Below are positions 5,252 through 8,114 of a stretch of DNA of 8,114 nucleotides, piece by piece. The stretch spans positions 1 to 8,114 of the forward strand of contig CAAGKK010000035.1 in the NCBI GenBank assembly GCA_900770385.1, in the 5' to 3' direction. Each line of letters begins with the position of its first letter. The stretch's first letter is position 1. Source of the stretch: Clostridia bacterium (lineage in GTDB: Bacteria; Bacillota; Clostridia; TANB77; CAG-508). A program made the translations under genes and the position numbers. The notes below the pieces were generated by a model. That model was given only the letters and a program-made list of their open reading frames with translations, was not told the DNA's origin and made no database searches.

Positions 5252-5462
5252 AAATATCAAACCTAAAGCAAAAGAGATATTCGCATATCTATATGTAGAG
5301 GGATTTGATAGAACTATCTCACATCTAAATGTAGGAGAGATACAACAAACAGTCCGAATAAAAAACAAAGGACTAAGAAAAATCTTAGAACAATTACAAA
5401 ATAATAATTATCTAAGATTCAAAGAATATCATACAGGAATGTATGAATACCACATTTGCTAA
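5199..5462 (+). CDS. small helix-turn-helix-like protein (unnamed)
   Basis: The 87-residue frame opens with an N-terminus of doubtful authenticity (MRSLKHLDISNH). A convincing folded part follows from about residue 14: IWEDKNIKPKAKEIFAYLYV, then HLNVGEIQQTVRIKNKGLRK, LEQLQNNNYLRFKEY and GMYEYHI. This has the rhythm of a winged helix: a helix that starts a domain, a second and a recognition helix, and a beta wing ending in Tyr-rich strands. Proteins of this shape act as DNA-binding factors of plasmids, phages and integrative elements, but I cannot name the family. It is transcribed from a TTGACA promoter divergent to the XRE gene. The stop at 5460-5462 lies at the junction with the antirepressor C-terminal remnant, so the last residues (Ile-Cys) may come from the fusion. 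A frameshift near 5227-5235 may have separated the true start at 5195. Confidence 0.55.
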   Translation: MRSLKHLDISNHKIWEDKNIKPKAKEIFAYLYVEGFDRTISHLNVGEIQQTVRIKNKGLRKILEQLQNNNYLRFKEYHTGMYEYHIC

Positions 5463-5561
5463 AGTAGCAAGAGATGATTTGAAAAAAAATTAGGTAAAAC
5501 AGTAATCACATCCCAAAATAACTTGAATTATCAATATATAAATGAAATAGGAACTAAATAG
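5455..5561 (+). pseudogene. C-terminal remnant of a BRO-N/DinD-like antirepressor
   Basis: In the frame AAA-GTA-GCA at 5461-5469 the DNA reads AKVARDDLKK, then after a run of eight A (5482-5489) continues one frame over as LGKTVITSQNNLNYQYINEI and stops at 5559-5561. The joined reading, K-V-A-R-D-D-L-K-K-K-L-G-K-T-V-I, is the characteristic C-terminal tail of the antirepressor/DinD-like family whose N-terminal portion lies at 233-568. A ninth A would restore the frame. There is no start or ribosome site, and the fragment is fused to the end of the small helix-turn-helix gene. It is a dead gene end marking a deletion or insertion joint. Bases 5562-5593 contain nothing recognisable. Confidence 0.7.
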
Positions 5562-5593
5562 TTAAAAGATTTTGTAAAGAAATAGTAAATAAT

Positions 5594-5620
5594 AAGTAAA
5601 AATATTTTTACTTTTTTTCT
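5594..5620. terminator. A/T palindrome with T tract upstream of asnB
   Basis: A perfect 20-base palindrome (5594-5603 mirrored in 5604-5613) is followed by T5612-T5618 on the plus strand. As RNA it would form a weak, mostly A-U hairpin with a U tract, and could end transcripts from the remnants upstream. It also covers the asnB -35 region, so it could instead be a protein-binding site. Confidence 0.4.
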
Positions 5621-5633
5621 TTTGTGTTATACT
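5605..5633 (+). promoter_or_regulatory. extended -10 promoter of asnB
   Basis: TATACT at 5628-5633 is preceded by TGT at 5625-5627, an extended -10 box; the -35 region at 5605-5610 is a weak TTTTTA with 17-base spacing. Transcription would start near 5640 and AGTGAGG at 5641-5647 is the ribosome site. Confidence 0.55.
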
Positions 5634-5654
5634 ATTATTAAGTGAGGTATTAAT

Positions 5655-7463
5655 ATGTGTGGAATAAATGGAATAATAAGTAAAGACAAAAATAAGAAAA
5701 AACTAATTAAAGATATGAATGATATGATTCTTCATCGTGGACCAGATGCCGAAGGAATATTCGCCGAAGGTGATGTAGCACTAGGTCAAAGAAGATTATC
5801 AATAATAGATTTAGCAGGAGGAAATCAACCAATATATAACGAAGATAAAAGTATATTAATAATGTATAATGGAGAAGTATATAATTATAAAGAATTAAAA
5901 GAAGAACTTACTGGATATAAATTTGAAACAGAATCAGATACAGAAGTAATCTTACATGGCTATGAAAAATGGGGACACGAACTACCAAAAAAATTAAGAG
6001 GTATGTTTGCTTATGCTATCTACGATAAAAACAAGAACGAAATATTCATATCAAGAGATCATTTTGGAATAAAACCATTATACTATTATCAAGATAAAGA
6101 AACTATCCTATTTAGTTCAGAAATAAAAAGCTTTTTAGCATATCCAACCTTTAAAAAAGAATTAAATAAAGAATTACTTGGAGCTTATTTAACCTTTAGT
6201 TTTACACCAACAGATGAAACATTCTTTAAAGGAGTATATAGATTACCACAAGGTCATTCAATGACTATCAATGTTAAAAAGAAAAAGATAACTATCGAAA
6301 GATATTTCAAAGTAGAGTTTGACAAAACTAACGAAAGCTTTGATGAAGTAGTAAATGACATTAGTACCGCTATGAAAGACTCTACTGAGCATCATTTAAT
6401 TAGTGATGTAGAAGTTGGTTCTTTCTTATCTAGTGGAGTAGATTCATCTTATCTAGTCAGTCTAGCAAAACCAGATAAAACATATACCATCGGCTTCGAT
6501 TTAGCTAAATATAGTGAAATAGATTACGCAAAAGATTTAACGGACAAGTTAAACATAAAAAATATAAGTGAAAAAATAAGTAAAGAAGAATATATGAAAG
6601 CCATTCCCGAAGTATATTACCACATGGATGAACCAACTGCTGATGGCTGTGCCATTGCCGTATATTTCTTATCAAGACTTGCCAGCAAAGATGTTAAAGT
6701 AGTATTATCAGGAGAAGGAGCAGATGAATTTTTTGGAGGATATAATAGTTATGAAGATAACTTTTATACTAAACTACCATTATTTATAAGAAAAACTATG
6801 GCAAGTATCTGTAAAGTTTTACCTCAAAATAAAATTACAAGATATATTATTCGAAGAGGACTTCCATTAGAAGAATCTTATGTTAGTATTAATAGAACAT
6901 ATTATGATGATGAATTAAAAGATGTCCTAAAAATAGATAACTACATCAAAAATAAAGATATTGTAAAAGATGTCTATAAAGAATATAAAACCTCAAACAA
7001 ACTAGATAAAATGCTAGCAGTTGATATAAGATACTGGTTTAGTAATAATATTCTTACTATTGTAGATAAAATGACAATGGCTCATTCAATAGAATCTAGA
7101 GTACCATTTACAGATATAAAAGTATTTGATGTAGCCAGAAAACTACCAAAAAATTATAAAGTAAGTGACGGAACAACCAAAGTAGCCTTAAGAAATGCTG
7201 CTAAAAAAGTTATTCCAAATGATGCTTATAAGAAAAAGAAATTAGGCTTTCCAGTACCAATTAGAGAATGGATAAGAGAAGATGATTTCTATAATGAAAT
7301 AAAAACTACTTTTAATACTGATATCTCTAAAGAATTATTTAATACAGATTACCTAATCAAAATATTAGATGAACATCATGATAGGAAGAAAGATAACTAT
7401 CGAAAGATATGGGCAGTCTATAGTTTCCTTAAATGGTATGACGAATACTTTGTTAAAAGATAA
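5655..7463 (+). CDS. asnB: asparagine synthetase (glutamine-hydrolysing)
   Basis: The 602-residue cytoplasmic enzyme converts aspartate, ATP and glutamine to asparagine, AMP, pyrophosphate and glutamate. The start is fixed by the family: Met is followed directly by Cys2 (MCGINGI), the N-terminal nucleophile of class II glutamine amidotransferases. Glutaminase landmarks are HRGPDAEG (about 27-34), GQRRLSIIDL (44-53), YNGEVYN (71-77), ESDTEVILHGYEKWG (93-107) and SRDHFGIKPLYY (133-144). The synthetase half shows the ATP pyrophosphatase loop SSGVDSS (259-265), MDEPTAD (324-330) and LSGEGADEFFGGY (351-363). Both active sites look intact and the length is typical of the Firmicutes AsnB/AsnO type. 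It has its own promoter and terminator, so it stands alone. Codon choice seems slightly richer in ATC, CTA and GCC than in the cassette genes, fitting a resident chromosomal gene; this is a visual impression, not a count. Confidence 0.96.
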   Translation: MCGINGIISKDKNKKKLIKDMNDMILHRGPDAEGIFAEGDVALGQRRLSIIDLAGGNQPIYNEDKSILIMYNGEVYNYKELKEELTGYKFETESDTEVILHGYEKWGHELPKKLRGMFAYAIYDKNKNEIFISRDHFGIKPLYYYQDKETILFSSEIKSFLAYPTFKKELNKELLGAYLTFSFTPTDETFFKGVYRLPQGHSMTINVKKKKITIERYFKVEFDKTNESFDEVVNDISTAMKDSTEHHLISDVEVGSFLSSGVDSSYLVSLAKPDKTYTIGFDLAKYSEIDYAKDLTDKLNIKNISEKISKEEYMKAIPEVYYHMDEPTADGCAIAVYFLSRLASKDVKVVLSGEGADEFFGGYNSYEDNFYTKLPLFIRKTMASICKVLPQNKITRYIIRRGLPLEESYVSINRTYYDDELKDVLKIDNYIKNKDIVKDVYKEYKTSNKLDKMLAVDIRYWFSNNILTIVDKMTMAHSIESRVPFTDIKVFDVARKLPKNYKVSDGTTKVALRNAAKKVIPNDAYKKKKLGFPVPIREWIREDDFYNEIKTTFNTDISKELFNTDYLIKILDEHHDRKKDNYRKIWAVYSFLKWYDEYFVKR

Positions 7464-7468
7464 TAACT

Positions 7469-7495
7469 AAAAGTACTACTAAGCTAGTGCTTTTT
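7469..7495 (+). terminator. Rho-independent terminator after asnB
   Basis: A 9-base-pair stem (7469-7477 with 7486-7494, one G-T wobble) with an 8-base loop begins 6 bases after the asnB stop and ends in a T run at 7491-7495. Confidence 0.7.
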
Positions 7496-7550
7496 ACTAT
7501 ATCTATATTAAATAAAATAATAAAAAACTATAGAAAATAAATCTGTTTTA

Positions 7551-7559
7551 TGATAAAAT
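7551..7559 (+). promoter_or_regulatory. extended -10 promoter of mtaB
   Basis: TAAAAT at 7554-7559 is preceded by TGA at 7551-7553, an extended -10 form. No good -35 is seen at the expected distance. The start of transcription would be near 7566, with GAAGGA at 7574-7579 as ribosome site. Confidence 0.45.
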
Positions 7560-7584
7560 ACTATGGAAGAAAGAAGGAAGAAGT

Positions 7585-8114
7585 ATGAAAGTAGGAATAT
7601 GCTCATTAGGATGCAAAGTAAACATATATGAAAGTGAATTAGTCACTAATATACTAAAAGATAACAATTATGAAATAGTGGATTTTGAAGATAAAGCAGA
7701 TATCTATATCATAAATACCTGTAGTGTAACTAATGAAAGCGATAAAAAATCAAGAAAAATGATAAATAGAGCTAAAAAGAATAATCCTAATGCCATAATA
7801 GTAGTAATGGGCTGCTATAGCCAAGTTAACTCTGAAGATATTGATGTTGATATCGTTCTTGGAAATAAAGATAAATCTAAAATATTAGAAATAATAGAAG
7901 ATTATATAAAAACCAAAGAAAAGAAAAAAATAATTTATAATTTAAACAAAGTGGATTTTGAGAAGATGGAGATTAGTAGTTTTGATAGTCATACTAGGGC
8001 TTTTGTTAAGATTCAAGATGGTTGTAATGCTTTTTGTTCTTACTGTATTATTCCTTATACTAGGGGTAGAGTTAGAAGTAAGAATAAAGATGATGTTATT
8101 AGAGAAGTTACTAA
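7585..8114 (+). CDS. mtaB: tRNA (N6-threonylcarbamoyladenosine-37-C2) methylthiotransferase, N-terminal part
   Basis: The frame runs off the window after 176 codons; full proteins are near 420-440 residues. MtaB adds a methylthio group to t6A at position 37 of ANN-decoding tRNAs using S-adenosylmethionine and two iron-sulfur clusters. The N-terminal UPF0004 domain opens with the MtaB-typical SLGCKVNIYESE. Its cluster ligands are Cys10, Cys46 (NTCSVTNESDKKSR) and Cys77 (VMGCYSQ). The radical SAM CX3CX2C follows as Cys147, Cys151 and Cys154 in DGCNAFCSYCIIPYTRG. The 'GCKVN' form, rather than the 'GC..N..DSE' of MiaB or RimO, favours MtaB (YqeV). GAAGGA lies 5 bases before the ATG. The gene follows the asnB terminator with its own promoter. 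It looks intact as far as it can be read. Confidence 0.9.
   Translation, partial: MKVGICSLGCKVNIYESELVTNILKDNNYEIVDFEDKADIYIINTCSVTNESDKKSRKMINRAKKNNPNAIIVVMGCYSQVNSEDIDVDIVLGNKDKSKILEIIEDYIKTKEKKKIIYNLNKVDFEKMEISSFDSHTRAFVKIQDGCNAFCSYCIIPYTRGRVRSKNKDDVIREVT

Noticed and set aside
5156..5368. 70-codon minus-strand ORF opposite the small HTH gene
   Set aside because: It is antisense to a better-supported frame, has no ribosome site, and its hydrophobic composition is what the reverse of a Lys/Asn-rich gene gives.
1..8114. CRISPR array, complete insertion sequence or rRNA/tRNA gene
   Set aside because: I saw no regularly spaced repeats, no transposase with terminal inverted repeats, and no tRNA- or rRNA-like segment on either strand.

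Overview
The window is very AT-rich DNA, probably from a low-GC Firmicutes-type bacterium (Bacillota, perhaps a gut Bacilli or Erysipelotrichia relative). Supporting signs are strong GGAGG-type ribosome sites, TGnTATAAT extended -10 promoters, hairpin-plus-T-tract terminators and codon choice. The code looks standard: TGG encodes Trp throughout, and one intact gene (3193-3828) ends in TGA.

Layout. Positions 1-1000 are a graveyard of gene ends: the tail of a probable radical SAM/SPASM protein, the N-terminal part of a BRO-N/DinD-like phage antirepressor broken by an in-frame TGA, a possible start of a MobV-type mobilization gene, and two short unidentified ORFs. Positions 1014-4421 form a self-contained cassette: a LysR-type regulator, then a tightly packed three-gene operon (radical SAM-like enzyme, HAD/NT5C-like nucleotidase, MazG-like NTP pyrophosphohydrolase), ending in a roughly 185-base chain of hairpins that finishes in a terminator. 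The operon promoter has an extended -10 box with a LysR-type dyad just upstream of it. Positions 4507-5462 hold a divergent regulatory module: an XRE repressor on the minus strand and a small winged-helix-like protein on the plus strand. It is followed directly by a C-terminal fragment of the same antirepressor family seen at 233-568. From about 5594 onward the DNA looks chromosomal: asnB (asparagine synthetase) and the start of mtaB (tRNA methylthiotransferase).

How it may work together. The pyrophosphohydrolase would turn an NTP or dNTP into a monophosphate. The HAD enzyme belongs to a group containing monophosphate nucleotidases. The radical SAM-like enzyme would do the unusual chemistry, and the LysR protein would switch the operon in response to a small ligand. 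That points to making, editing or clearing a nucleotide-like compound, but neither substrate nor purpose can be read from the sequence. The cassette lies between remnants of mobile-element genes, so it is probably horizontally acquired cargo. The strongest candidates for something undescribed are this operon, its radical SAM member with a non-standard CX2CX2C motif, and the structured RNA at its 3' end.
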